Position numbers and translations under genes: made by a program. From an uncultured Collinsella sp. (GTDB lineage Bacteria > Actinomycetota > Coriobacteriia > Coriobacteriales > Coriobacteriaceae): 51,885 nt of DNA. The notes beneath the pieces are model-generated. The model was not told the origin of the DNA and searched no databases. It worked only from the letters and a program-made list of their open reading frames with translations. The stretch is taken from assembly GCA_900547125.1 (NCBI GenBank), contig URFU01000002.1, positions 1 to 51,885 on the forward strand, written 5' to 3'. Position 1 is the stretch's first letter, and the number at the start of each line of letters is the position of its first letter. Below, piece by piece: positions 16,131 to 27,400 of the stretch.

Positions 16131-16924
16131 GCACCATGCAAACGCGCCTCGGCGATGCCCGCAATTGGATAGAAAACCACCGCGCACAGGCCCTTGCGGT
16201 CCTGATATTGCTGGCGGCAATCGCTCTTATCATCGGCTTGTCGCTCTCGTGGTTTGTGGGCAGCAAAAGTCTGTCTACGGTGGGCAAGATCCAAACGCCC
16301 GCGCAGCTTAAGATCATGGGTCCCAACCAGACGAGCATCGAGCCCATCGAGATTTCGTATGACGAGTCACGGGGCGATGAGAAGAAAGACGACGGCACCG
16401 TGACCATTCGTCGCGCGTTTTGTGTGCAGAGCGACAATGGCGATCCCGCTGCCGGCGGTCAAGCGTTTGAGCTGCAGGTGGCAAATACCACGAATATCAC
16501 GGGGCTGACAATCAATGTGTACCACGTGACGGTCAACGAATCGTCGGCAACGAAGGGAGATGTGGTCGGCCTCGACGGGCTCAACAATCCGTATTCGTGG
16601 AGTAAGGGCAAACTAATTTCGTTCGACTTTATCAATAGGGATGAGGCAAACGGCCTGGCTAAAGAGCTCGCCAGCAATGATCCAACGTACGGTACTTATA
16701 GGGACGTCCAGAAAAACGCCCGTCCGCTGTATCGGTACCACGTGTTCCAAAAAGACGATCTAGACGGTTGGAATGGCACGAAAGCCAACGATGCCACCAA
16801 CTTTATTGTTGAGTGTACGTGGAACGCGGATGGCGTAACCGTGGGTGGTGCCAAGGTCTCAAACGTCAAAGAGACCGACATGGTTTACCTAATTGCTCGC
16901 GGCATGAGCGGCACTAATAACTAA
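16127..16924 (+). CDS. Single-span membrane-anchored surface protein 2
   Basis: A 265-aa protein with a short basic head, one hydrophobic segment (AQALAVLILLAAIALIIGLS, about aa 19-38), then SWFVGS and an exported domain. The layout matches its upstream neighbour, including the 'WF' just after the span and a beta-rich extracellular part. AGGAGG lies 10 nt before the ATG, and the 4-nt overlap with the previous gene implies coupled translation and stoichiometric production. No sortase motif or catalytic motif seen. Function unknown; likely a subunit or minor component of the same surface structure. Confidence 0.78.
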   Translation: MSTMQTRLGDARNWIENHRAQALAVLILLAAIALIIGLSLSWFVGSKSLSTVGKIQTPAQLKIMGPNQTSIEPIEISYDESRGDEKKDDGTVTIRRAFCVQSDNGDPAAGGQAFELQVANTTNITGLTINVYHVTVNESSATKGDVVGLDGLNNPYSWSKGKLISFDFINRDEANGLAKELASNDPTYGTYRDVQKNARPLYRYHVFQKDDLDGWNGTKANDATNFIVECTWNADGVTVGGAKVSNVKETDMVYLIARGMSGTNN

Positions 16925-16948
16925 TAAGTAGGAAGGGAGGGGTGCCAG

Positions 16949-17947
16949 ATGCGGAAAGACAAGAACGAGCAAAATGAAATCGCGAGGCCTGTTGGCAAGC
17001 ACTTTGCACAGGTTGATGATTCTAAGGCAGAGCCTTGCTGCGCGGAGACGGCGGCCCCTGCTTCTAAAGTGCGTAAACGCCTATGGGCAGTTGCGGTGCT
17101 GCTGTGTGCCGTCGCGATTGCGACGGGAACCTACCTTACCTACACGGCCTTTTTGGCGGGCGACTTCCTTAAGTCGGTCGCTGCCTCGGGCACGTCACAG
17201 GCGCTGTTTGCCTCGGACATGCTTACGGGCTACACGAATGAGACGCTGAATGACGGGGACATTGCCGTCCGAAGCGTCATCGCCGACACGAGTGGGGAAA
17301 ACTGCTTCTTTACCTTTCGCATTTACAACCATCTGCTGGGCGACAAGAACAAGGTCAACGACAAGGACGTTAACGCGACGCTGAGCGTGGAGGCGACGGG
17401 AACGACAGATTGGAGCATAAGCGGTTCGCCCACGCTGACGGCGGGCGGCACGGTCGACCTTTCCTTCCCTGCCAACAAGGCAACCATGTATACCTATAAG
17501 GTTACGTTTTCCAAGGCAGACCTCAACAAAGCATCCTTTACCGTTAAGGCCCGGGTCGGCTCCAATAGCCCTGGCACCAACCTAAAATGGCTCGCCGCCA
17601 AGATTGCGCCTTCCGAGCGTGCAGAGGTAACGGCTTCGGGCGTTTCGGGCGAGTGGGTCGACGAGAATTCAGGTATCGACGCTTTTGACGCCTACAACTA
17701 TCGCGTGACCGTTACGGGCGTCACGACAAGGGTAAGGCTCACGTGGAGAAGCGGGATCGAGCTCGACCCGTTCTTTAAGCAGAACCACGAGAACGTTGAC
17801 GTGCAGAAAACCGTCAACGGCGGCTCGGCCGAATATGATGCATCTCCCGGCTCGGAAATTATTACCTTTTACCGAGCGGGCACCGGTAAGCCGACCGGCT
17901 GGGATGCCGACGACATCAAAGTTACGTGTTCGGCCGCACAGAACTAG
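16949..17947 (+). CDS. Single-span membrane-anchored surface protein 3
   Basis: A 332-aa protein with an N-terminal cytoplasmic part of about 48 aa containing a CC pair, one hydrophobic span (LWAVAVLLCAVAIATGTYLT, about aa 49-68), and an exported region rich in Thr, Ser, Asn and Val. After the span it reads AGDFLKSVAASGTSQALFAS, unlike the 'WF' of the two preceding proteins. GGGAGGGG precedes the start. Third gene of the locus, 24 nt after the second and 69 nt before the giant protein gene. Function unknown; context suggests assembly or anchoring with the neighbouring surface proteins. Confidence 0.76.
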   Translation: MRKDKNEQNEIARPVGKHFAQVDDSKAEPCCAETAAPASKVRKRLWAVAVLLCAVAIATGTYLTYTAFLAGDFLKSVAASGTSQALFASDMLTGYTNETLNDGDIAVRSVIADTSGENCFFTFRIYNHLLGDKNKVNDKDVNATLSVEATGTTDWSISGSPTLTAGGTVDLSFPANKATMYTYKVTFSKADLNKASFTVKARVGSNSPGTNLKWLAAKIAPSERAEVTASGVSGEWVDENSGIDAFDAYNYRVTVTGVTTRVRLTWRSGIELDPFFKQNHENVDVQKTVNGGSAEYDASPGSEIITFYRAGTGKPTGWDADDIKVTCSAAQN

Positions 17948-18016
17948 CCGAAGCGATCCGCAAGCATAGATTTTGAGACCCCGCACGGGGCATGAGATAG
18001 AACGAGGTAGGACCAG

Positions 18017-21000
18017 ATGAGAACGGCAAAGCGCATAACAACCGCATGCCTGACTGCGATCATGATTTTCCAGGCGCTTGCGCCCTCCACGGAGGTGTTC
18101 GCGCAAGAGCTCGACGCCGTTATGGAGGCATCCGTCTCCGCCGCGCGCGCCGCGGGCAACACGGCGCGCTCCGTACAGGATGCCGTGGCCACCGCGCTTC
18201 AAGATGCCGACCAGGCTACATCCGATGACGCCACAACGACTCCGGGCGCCGACGCGGGCGCTACCGAGGGCGGCGACGGTTCTACCAACGCCGGCGAATC
18301 GCAGGACTCCACGACCGATGGAACCGCCAGCGGCGATGCTCCAGCGGAGGGCGACGCGTCCCAAGACGATGCGGCTGCCGATGAGGGTGCTGCTGACGAA
18401 GAACAAGCGGATGACGCGGACGCGGATGCTGCTGATCAAGCAAACACTGCCCCCACCATCGCTACTGTCGAGGCCCTCAGGCGCGTGTTGGGTGACGGCG
18501 ATGTCATCACTGACGACTCGGACGCCGTCACGGCCATTACCTTTGAGTCCAACGCCGACCTTATCGCCATCTCCAATACCGATCCCGCCATCTACCAGAA
18601 CGCGAACATCTCCAAAGGTGGCTCGACCGGCATCGACTTCGACGTGTGCGGCGCGGAGATCGTGGACGGCCTGGGTAGCCTCACGTTCCAGGGCTTCGGC
18701 AGCGATGCCTACCCTTTCAAAGGCGCGCTCAACCTCGGCGACAGGACCCTGACCGTCAACAAGACGCTCTTCAACAACATCGAGCTCAGCGACGCCAACA
18801 GCACCGTAAAGCTCACCTGGAAGGGTACCGATGCCCAGCCCATCGTGGCCGCAAAGGTCACGGGCGCGGACAAGACGCTTGCTGCCACCGTAACCGTGGG
18901 CACGCCCAAGAGCGATACCGAAAAGGACATCTGCAAGCTCGCCTCGCCACTTGTGGGCGAGGTCACGGGCGCGCTCACGCTTAACGCAACCTACGTGACA
19001 AGCGCGAACAGCCCCCTGGCGATCGATATGCAATCGAGCACAGGCAACATGGGCCTGCTTGTGAACACCCTTGCCGAAGGAGCATCGCTTACGCTTGCGG
19101 GCCTCGCCCTGCCGGACAAACTCGACGGTACCCCCACTATCAACGCGACAGCCGCTGATGCCAACGCGGGGGGTCTTATCGGCGAGGCGCGGGAGGGTGC
19201 CACCGTCGCCCTACCAACTGGCATCGATGTCTCGGCGCTGAGCGTCGCAGGTAAAAACGCGGCGGGCGGTCTTATCGGTAAGGCGACTAAGCTCACGCTC
19301 ACCGTGGGCAAGGATAACAGCGGAAAAGACGCCTCGGGCAAGGCCATTGCCATCAAGCCCGCGCATGCGGTTGGATCGTCATCTGCCGGGACGTATGCAG
19401 GCGGCCTTATCGGCGACGCCTCGTTTGCCGACGCATTCACCATCAACAGCGGCATCTTCGACTTTGGCAAGGGCGTGGCGCTCAGTGTGTCCAGCACGAG
19501 CGCTGCCCCTTCCGCCGGCGGACTGTTCGGCGTGCTCGACATATCGAACGGCGACGCGGTCGTCAATGGCGGTTCGTATACAAGCACGCTGCAAAACGGC
19601 ACGGACAACAGCAACAACAACGGCGTGCGCGGGAACTACGGCGGCTTGGTGGGCAAGCTGTGGGGGAAGAAGAACGGCGACGCGCTGCATGCCTTTACGG
19701 TGCAGGGTGATACTGCGGTGTCGTTCGGCGTGGGCTCCAACGGCAAACTCACCTACGCAGGCGGCCTAGTAGGCTACCTTGGCGAAGGCGGCGGGAGTGC
19801 TAACGTGTCCGCCGTGGTCATCAGTGATGCAACAGTGACGTGCTCAACCTCGGGCTACGCCAGTGCAAATGGCAAATACGGCGGCGCCGTGGGCGTCGTG
19901 GACACAAACAACGTTCTAGAAGTGCGTGGCCTGAAGGTCAAAACCGCCAGCGGCGCTACCATCGGCGGCACAAACGGCGGCTTTGCCGGAGTCGTTGGGT
20001 CGTCGTGGCTCGGCATCGTCAAGTTCAGCGGTATCACCGACCTGTCGGATGCCACCTTCGTGGAAAATGATCACACCGCGCAGCTGATTTATGAGAACTT
20101 CAACTCGCTGATTTTTGCCGCCGGTAGCGGAAGCGATAGTGGCGCCGCCGCAGGCGATATCAAGAAATGGCAATATAAGCGCCCCTCTACGCCCGTCAAG
20201 ATCGATGACGTGTACAGTTACGGCCAGGTCATTCGCTTGGGCAACCCGTTGAGCGAGGACCTCATCTCCATCAACAAAGAGCACCAGTGGAACTTTAGCT
20301 CTAAGCTCGTAAAAACTGGCGATGCATTTGCGCTGGCAAGTATCGACGATTTCGCAAAGCTGGCGATTACCTGGCAAACCAACGGCTACTACTCGATGGT
20401 TGACGGCGTTACCGAAAACAACCTTAACGGCTTGCAGTCCTCGATCATTACGGTGAACGGCACTATTGATCTCAAGGGCACGGGCCTGACGGGTTTCACG
20501 CAGGATCGTGCAGACGGCTCGCAAGTTTTCTCGGGAACGTTGAACGGCGGCGGCACAACTGGCAACGGCACAATCCACCTTGCCGTCGGCGAGCCGTACG
20601 GCAAGCGTGGTGAAGCTGTGCTTGACGGCAATGACACGAGCAACGGCAACGGTAAAATCTACCGCCACGGCCGCTTGGGCTTGTTCGCGTCCGTCAACGG
20701 CGCAACCATCTCCAACGTCACAATCGCTGGCTCCATGAAGTTCGATAACGGTTCGGCTGTCGATGCCGGGTCGCTTGCGGGTGCCATCGTCGGCAACCTG
20801 TCATTGTCTGGCGTAACGTGCAAAACGAATATCGCGTGTGATGATACGTTCAGCAACGAAGTGAACATTGGTGGTATTGCGGGCAGCGTGTCGGCGGCTT
20901 CTACGGTTGCGTTTGAGGGCAACAGCAAGGCCCAGGCGACCATCACTAAAGCTCAAACGCTTAACGGCAATATGCGCATTGGCGGCGCCATCGGCTATGT

Positions 21001-24000
21001 GGGCGACTATACCTCGACATTCAATGTTACGCGCCTCGAAGTCGGCGGCAAAATCAAATCCGGCGATTGCACCGGCGGCAAGATTGCCCAAGTCGGTGGC
21101 TTTATCGGCTGCATTGTGCAGGGATCGAACGAGAAGAACGTTACCATTACCGGTCTTAGCTTTAGTGAATTCGCTATGACCGTGGGCAAGAACGGCGACA
21201 AGCTCAACGGCGCCGGTGGTCTTCTGGGCTACAGCTGGGGCAACGCCATCGTCACCATTGGCGGTGCTGCTGCGAATACCAGCGACAGCACCTACGCCCT
21301 CAAAACTACCAACAACACGACCGTGACCGCAAATGGCTCTACCGAGGTCGGCGGCCTCGTATACGCCGCCAGCGGCCACTGGATCATCAACGACTACGCC
21401 ATCGATCTTTCGAACGCAACCATTAATGCCGATAAGGCAGCGGTGCTTGGCCTGCTCATCGGCCGAGGTGGCAGAACGGAGAATTCCTCAACATATGGAG
21501 TAGAAACTTATAGCGGCTTGTACTTGGAGGACAAGGCAAGTTGGGACACTGCATATAAGGTCAATGATGCTGCTGCGGGCAATGGCGTGAAAATCAACAA
21601 CACGGCAATCAAAAGCGATGACAGTGCTACTTCGTTTGATGAATGGGTTGGCAATGGCACTAAGCCTGCCTATGGCAACGAAGCCGGCAGCAAACTTATT
21701 GATGGCGAATGGAACGTCGTCATTTCTCTACATACCAAAGATGACATTAATGGCGGCAAGCTCAACATGAGTGGAGAGCCGGGAAGTGACAACAGCTATC
21801 AGAATCGGTCGGCTTTCGGCAGTAACCACAAAACGAATGCCTGGACGAGGTATTACTACAATCTTGACAAAGCATATGCGGAGGTAGGCAACAACGAAAA
21901 AAATAGCAGCGCAAGCAGTTGGATGGACTCCGCAGAGTACCTACTGCTTTGGTGCGCGTATTTGTATGCGCCCCCTGCAATTCAGACCTATATCATCCCG
22001 GGGAATCAGGAAATTTTCAAAGGAAACAATATTGGCACGAGCGACAGCGCGGGCGTGGAAATCAATTTAGATGGATACAGTTTCTATCCTACTGACCCCG
22101 CGAAGGGCTCAACGGTTACTGTGAATAATGCAACGATTACGTTCCATTATTCCGACATTAAAGCTGAGCAAGAAGGTAACAAAAAGAATAGCGAAGCCAC
22201 GCAGCACGAAAATATGCACTGCGCTCTCATCGGAACCCATACGGGCAGCCTCAAGGTTAAAAATGTCACGCTTGCAGGCACCGTGGGCTCTGTTGTGAAC
22301 GATGCGGGAAGTTCGTCCGGTGCACTTGTGTGCCGCTGTATCTATGGGCCCATCAATGAGACTAATGTGGCGCAGCTCGAGATAGATGGTCTGACACTCG
22401 ACGGCTTGACGGTCGACGGTGTGAACGGCAATACCAGCTATGCTCCTCTGCTTATCAACGAGATGCAGACATGCGTGAACCTGAGCGCTAAGAATATTTC
22501 TTCAACCCTTAGTTATGCGAAAGGGGACACGGCGGCAACCTCGATCTTCGGCAGACTCGGCGTGGGAAAAAATTCCGATCAGGTGACGGCGAAGTTTGAG
22601 CAAATCAGCTTGCCCAGCAAAAAGAACGATACGATCTTCACCCATGCGAGCCTGCTGGAGAGTTTTGGCTACAAAAGCACGGGTACGGGCTCTGCGGACT
22701 ATACCTTTACTAGGGCTGAAGCCGATGCGGGCAAGGTGACATATGGAAGCGAAATCGATGCCAAGGGGGAGTACTCCGGCAAGCAACTTTGGTATTACGA
22801 TAAGGCGACGTATGGCACCAACGAAGGGTTTGTAAAGGTAAAGGGCGAGTCGACGGATGCCGAAAGGCCTTGGTTTAGCGACTATCTTCCTTATGTAGCC
22901 AAGGGAAAAGTCACCGAGGATGGCGTCCAGTATCACGAAATCAAGGTTAACCAGCGCATCTCTAACCTGATGACGGGATGCGGTACGTATGGCGATCCGT
23001 ACACCGTTAAGGACGCGACGGAAATGTACACCATCGCTAACTACATCAACAACAGCGTGGCGTTGGATGGCTGGGAAGTCACTATTGCCGCCAATCAATC
23101 CGAGCTTTGTATGCGACGGAGCGCCAAGCCAAATACCGACAACGAGGTCGTGTACGTCTATAAGCAGAGCAATCCAAGCGAGAGTAAATGGGAGAAGAAG
23201 AACGGCGATGCAACGACCGCTCCCTCGCAGACGTTGAGCGACGAAACCATGCACCGCTATGTGCAGAGTGCGTATTACAGCATTGAGCCTCCTGAGGGCA
23301 ATAAGATTACCGTCGATGCGGCCTCGTTTGGCGGATTTGGCAACAAGGCCAATCCGTTCCGTGGCGTAATTGTTGGCGACCTAGGCAAGTCAACTGCGGC
23401 AATTGAGATTGAAAATAACAAGGGCGAGCTTCGCGGTCTCATTCCCTATAGCTATGGCAGCGTGGTGCGCAATCTCAACATCAACTATGTGAATGCGCAG
23501 GCGACTATTACTTATTCTGATAAGGATGAGGACGGCGTTCCGACAGCGTTTTTCGGTGGCGTTATCGGCTGCATTCTTGGCGGCGATAACATTATTGATG
23601 GCGTGGTCGTAAACGATCCAAATAACGGTTCGACAGCGTACGGCTTTACCGTTGTCAGCAACCCCGATGTCAGCAGATCGCATCTTGTTCCCATTGGCGG
23701 CTACGTTGGCGCTATTGCGGGTGGCGGCGTGATTTTCCGCCATACGGGCACCTCGTGGCGTGGTGGTACAAAGAACAAAAAGTACAAGCCCATTGAGGAA
23801 GATGCCGCAAAGTATGACCAGTACGATAACCCTTACGTTGGCCGCGTGATCGACGGCTATGCCTTTAGCGAGGGCTGCAACGTCGATAACGGTGACGCCA
23901 ACTACAAAATCAACGAGCTCATAAACAAGGGAACCCCCTGTGTCACCACCACGGGCACCGACAACAAGTACATCGGCACCAACGCTGAGGCGCCCGTGAC

Positions 24001-24457
24001 TACGGTGGAAAATCCCCAAGGCCTTTTGTTGCTCTCGGCCATCATTAGCTCGGGCGCGGGCGCGGGCGCGGCACATACTAACTATGCCAATTACGGTGTG
24101 TTCCGTGGCTCCAAGGCGTACTGGGGCAGCGATACGCAAGATCCGGCGATAGAAGGCTACCTGTTTGGCAACAAGAACTATGGCAAGGTACGAAATGCCA
24201 GCTACGACAGTGTGGGCAAGCCCGCGGGTGTCGCCAGCGATTTCGAAGCCGCCAAAAATGATGACCAGAAGGCTCCCGGCAAGCAGGGCTGGCACGGACC
24301 CCTCGACGCGGACAACGACGTGAACTCGCCCTACCTGGTGGCGGCTTATGCTGCCAACTACCAAACGGGCTACGTGTGCGCGTCGAAATCGACCGGCATG
24401 AGCCTGGTGTTCATACAGGGCGCCCCCTACGTTATGACCGGTTACGGCACGGGATAG
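18017..24457 (+). CDS. Giant secreted glycine-repeat (GLUG-like) surface protein, N-terminal part up to an in-frame TAG
   Basis: 2146 codons. A signal peptide is clear: MRTAKRITTACLTAIMIFQA, then a likely cleavage after VFA (about aa 30). Next comes an acidic Ala/Asp/Glu-rich stretch (aa 60-140), then many repeats of the form GGLIG, AGGLVG and GGFAG spaced by beta-strand-like segments, the pattern of GLUG-type adhesin repeats. Bases about 21480-22990 (aa about 1155-1658) are visibly more AT-rich with different codon use. No catalytic motif. The frame stops at TAG 24455-24457, but the same frame continues for another 1424 codons of similar sequence, so this is the front of a protein of about 3570 aa. 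As it stands it would be secreted without a recognisable anchor. Confidence 0.82.
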   Translation: MRTAKRITTACLTAIMIFQALAPSTEVFAQELDAVMEASVSAARAAGNTARSVQDAVATALQDADQATSDDATTTPGADAGATEGGDGSTNAGESQDSTTDGTASGDAPAEGDASQDDAAADEGAADEEQADDADADAADQANTAPTIATVEALRRVLGDGDVITDDSDAVTAITFESNADLIAISNTDPAIYQNANISKGGSTGIDFDVCGAEIVDGLGSLTFQGFGSDAYPFKGALNLGDRTLTVNKTLFNNIELSDANSTVKLTWKGTDAQPIVAAKVTGADKTLAATVTVGTPKSDTEKDICKLASPLVGEVTGALTLNATYVTSANSPLAIDMQSSTGNMGLLVNTLAEGASLTLAGLALPDKLDGTPTINATAADANAGGLIGEAREGATVALPTGIDVSALSVAGKNAAGGLIGKATKLTLTVGKDNSGKDASGKAIAIKPAHAVGSSSAGTYAGGLIGDASFADAFTINSGIFDFGKGVALSVSSTSAAPSAGGLFGVLDISNGDAVVNGGSYTSTLQNGTDNSNNNGVRGNYGGLVGKLWGKKNGDALHAFTVQGDTAVSFGVGSNGKLTYAGGLVGYLGEGGGSANVSAVVISDATVTCSTSGYASANGKYGGAVGVVDTNNVLEVRGLKVKTASGATIGGTNGGFAGVVGSSWLGIVKFSGITDLSDATFVENDHTAQLIYENFNSLIFAAGSGSDSGAAAGDIKKWQYKRPSTPVKIDDVYSYGQVIRLGNPLSEDLISINKEHQWNFSSKLVKTGDAFALASIDDFAKLAITWQTNGYYSMVDGVTENNLNGLQSSIITVNGTIDLKGTGLTGFTQDRADGSQVFSGTLNGGGTTGNGTIHLAVGEPYGKRGEAVLDGNDTSNGNGKIYRHGRLGLFASVNGATISNVTIAGSMKFDNGSAVDAGSLAGAIVGNLSLSGVTCKTNIACDDTFSNEVNIGGIAGSVSAASTVAFEGNSKAQATITKAQTLNGNMRIGGAIGYVGDYTSTFNVTRLEVGGKIKSGDCTGGKIAQVGGFIGCIVQGSNEKNVTITGLSFSEFAMTVGKNGDKLNGAGGLLGYSWGNAIVTIGGAAANTSDSTYALKTTNNTTVTANGSTEVGGLVYAASGHWIINDYAIDLSNATINADKAAVLGLLIGRGGRTENSSTYGVETYSGLYLEDKASWDTAYKVNDAAAGNGVKINNTAIKSDDSATSFDEWVGNGTKPAYGNEAGSKLIDGEWNVVISLHTKDDINGGKLNMSGEPGSDNSYQNRSAFGSNHKTNAWTRYYYNLDKAYAEVGNNEKNSSASSWMDSAEYLLLWCAYLYAPPAIQTYIIPGNQEIFKGNNIGTSDSAGVEINLDGYSFYPTDPAKGSTVTVNNATITFHYSDIKAEQEGNKKNSEATQHENMHCALIGTHTGSLKVKNVTLAGTVGSVVNDAGSSSGALVCRCIYGPINETNVAQLEIDGLTLDGLTVDGVNGNTSYAPLLINEMQTCVNLSAKNISSTLSYAKGDTAATSIFGRLGVGKNSDQVTAKFEQISLPSKKNDTIFTHASLLESFGYKSTGTGSADYTFTRAEADAGKVTYGSEIDAKGEYSGKQLWYYDKATYGTNEGFVKVKGESTDAERPWFSDYLPYVAKGKVTEDGVQYHEIKVNQRISNLMTGCGTYGDPYTVKDATEMYTIANYINNSVALDGWEVTIAANQSELCMRRSAKPNTDNEVVYVYKQSNPSESKWEKKNGDATTAPSQTLSDETMHRYVQSAYYSIEPPEGNKITVDAASFGGFGNKANPFRGVIVGDLGKSTAAIEIENNKGELRGLIPYSYGSVVRNLNINYVNAQATITYSDKDEDGVPTAFFGGVIGCILGGDNIIDGVVVNDPNNGSTAYGFTVVSNPDVSRSHLVPIGGYVGAIAGGGVIFRHTGTSWRGGTKNKKYKPIEEDAAKYDQYDNPYVGRVIDGYAFSEGCNVDNGDANYKINELINKGTPCVTTTGTDNKYIGTNAEAPVTTVENPQGLLLLSAIISSGAGAGAAHTNYANYGVFRGSKAYWGSDTQDPAIEGYLFGNKNYGKVRNASYDSVGKPAGVASDFEAAKNDDQKAPGKQGWHGPLDADNDVNSPYLVAAYAANYQTGYVCASKSTGMSLVFIQGAPYVMTGYGTG

Positions 24458-27400
24458 GTGGGCCTTAACGGCCGCTACTATTCCAATGCCTGCGACTCGA
24501 ACGAGGCGACCACCGACCGCGACCGCATCACGCCGCACGTAGCCACGATCGACGGCAACGGAGCCACCATCACGGTGGGCACCAAAGACGCTGCCTACGG
24601 CGCCGTCGAATACGCCGATGACGACTATAAGGTCTCGGGCGTAGGCGGCCTGTTCAACACCGTGATGTTTACCTCCACCAATGTGGGGCAGAGCGTCACC
24701 GCGAACGGTGGAGCGCAGGTCAAAGACCTTACCTTTAGCAGCTGCAATGTAGCGCTCACCTATATCGCCGCCAACGGCGGCGCCACAACGGGAACAGCAT
24801 CGAACGACCTTATCGGCACCGGTCTTTTGGCGGGCGCAACGGCTAACTACGATGGCAACACGTGCGGCGTCTACCGCAACGTGCAGATGAATAACTGCAC
24901 CGTGTCGGGCGCAAAGAGCGTGGGAGGGCTTCTTGGCAGCTCGGGCCGCGCCAGCCGAAGTACGGACAGTGATGTGACCTATATGGTCAAATTCAGCTCC
25001 ACGTGGGCACCCATGTATCTCAATGACTGCTCATACACCGGTCTTAACGTCGAGGGCGAGAAGTACGTCGGCGGCTACGTGGGAACGGTCGCCTCGTCGA
25101 GCGGTGTGTGGACAACCGCGTCCGAAGGGGTGAGCGAGAAGGCTGTTGGCGAAAATTCGACCCTAACCGCCACGGGAACAAATCTCTACGTGGGCGGTGT
25201 GATCGGCTTTGCCAAATCAAGCCATATCTCGGTCAACACCTACATCGGCACCACAAAAGCGGTCATCCCGTCGAGCACGACAGTCATCTCTGGGGTGAAT
25301 GTGCTTGCCACCGGGGAGAATACCGATAGGTATATGGGCGCCGGCGGCGTGGTCGGGCGCGTCGATGGCGGCGTTATTTCTATGAGCAACGTGCGCATTG
25401 ATGCCGGGACCGGCACCAAGAACGCCGTCATCGGCGATGGTACCGGAAAGAACTTCAAAATCCGCAATGCGGGCGGACTGATTGGCGAGGTCACGAGCAG
25501 CGGCAGCCCTAACACGTACTGGTTCGAGGACTGCAACGTCAAGAACGTTAACATCGCCGGTACCGACCAATGCTCGGGCGGGCTTATTGGCTACTACTTC
25601 AGCAATGTGAACATAACCTGCAACAACATCGCAATTGAGAACGCTGCGATCAATGGCAGCTGGAGCGGCGGTCTACTTGGCGCGATTAACAGCGGGTCCG
25701 ATGTCATCAACGTCACCAACACAAAGGTTTCCAACACCACGTTTGGCGGAACATCCAACGGTGGCATCGCGGGCGACGGCCGCGGCCAGTTTCATCTGGT
25801 AAACGTGCTCATGGACAGCAATATCTATAAATCTGACGCTAAGCAGGGTGTGCTCTTGGGCGAGGTCGACACAGGCGGCTATAGCCTTTCCGCAGCGGGC
25901 GTGGACGTAAAGCCTGGCAAGGGCAAGACCACGAGCGACCTGCCGCCGATGGTTTACACGACCAATACGGCCGCCGTTAACAAGAAAACCTACATCGCGT
26001 TCGGAGACTACAACGACAGGCTCGACGTACCCGGCAAGGACACCACGCTCTACGGTGCGGACGATACCGCTACCACGGCGGCAAGCCCGTACGTGACCAC
26101 GAGCCCCGTGAGCACGCTGGCGGTGCGTGCCTCCGCCGCCGACGCCACTGATCGCTATCTGTTTGGCGACGGTGCCGCCATTGACACCGCGACGACCATC
26201 CAAAGCCAAGCGGGCGAAAGCGTTCCCGGCCGCTACACCTACACCAACATCAGCGGCATCAATGATGACGGTACGTACCAAAACAAGAAAACCTATAGCG
26301 CGGACAGCGCAAAGAGCACTTTCAACACCAACAACGTTACTTCGGGCAAGAAGGTTGTAAACGACTTCCCTGTGCTCATGATTCCCGGCAACGACACGAC
26401 GACGGTCGAGAAGTATCTGAACATCGTGACTAACGGCGGCTTTTCCGATGCCCGCCGCCTCAACGGCAGCGCTAAGCACGTGACCGCCACCGCTGAGGTC
26501 TTCTCGCTTGCCGATAACGGCGCCTTCGTCAAGGACGCAATCGCCTCGCAAACGCCCACGCTCAAGGTGCTCAACAACGGCACGAGCTCCATGGTATTCC
26601 GCGCGAGTACCGACTGGGACAACGAGCGGGGCCGCTTCACGCTGCTCACGGTCACTTTTAGCGAGGCCGGCCAGAGCTACCGCGTGCAGGTGCCCATCAT
26701 CGTTAAGCGCATGCTCGAGATCGACTTTACCGCCACCTACTCCGAAGGTGCGAACTTCAAGGCTGCCGACTATGCGACAAAATACGACAAGCACGTGCTT
26801 GTGAGCAGCGGCGACACCATGACCGGCTACCTTACCTGGACCTATGGCAGCGCTCGGGGCGAGGCGGTCGAATACGGCTGGAACACGCTGCTCGAAGCCG
26901 GCGGCTCCATGGGCCCGCTCAACAAGAGCATCACCTTCGGTGCCACGCTGCCCGAGGGTACGCAGCTCACGCTCGTGGACACGGCCAATAACAGCCGCGA
27001 ATATCACTACACGGTGGGCACGGGCGGTGCGACGTCAGTCAAGCTCACCGAGTTTGTGGACGCGGATGGCGCCTACGTCGAGCCGTGGCTGAGTGAAACT
27101 GTGGGCGTGGAGACCAAGGTGGACAAGGACGGCGCCTGGGTCAAGCTCACCGATGCCGAGGTCGAAGGCAAGAGCCAGGTCGAGCTCGAGAAGGCGGCCG
27201 GCGCCAAGGTCGGCGGTGCGTACTACCGCGCGCGTACATCTTCCGACACGATGGGTACGTTCTACACCCTCTCCGTTGCCGAGGAAGAGCCCAAGAGTGA
27301 GGACTTCTACTTGGTGGTGCGCACGCCGGCGGGCTCTGCGGGTGTCAACGGCTACACCGCAACTACGGTGGACACGAGCCTCAACGAGCACATCAACTAC

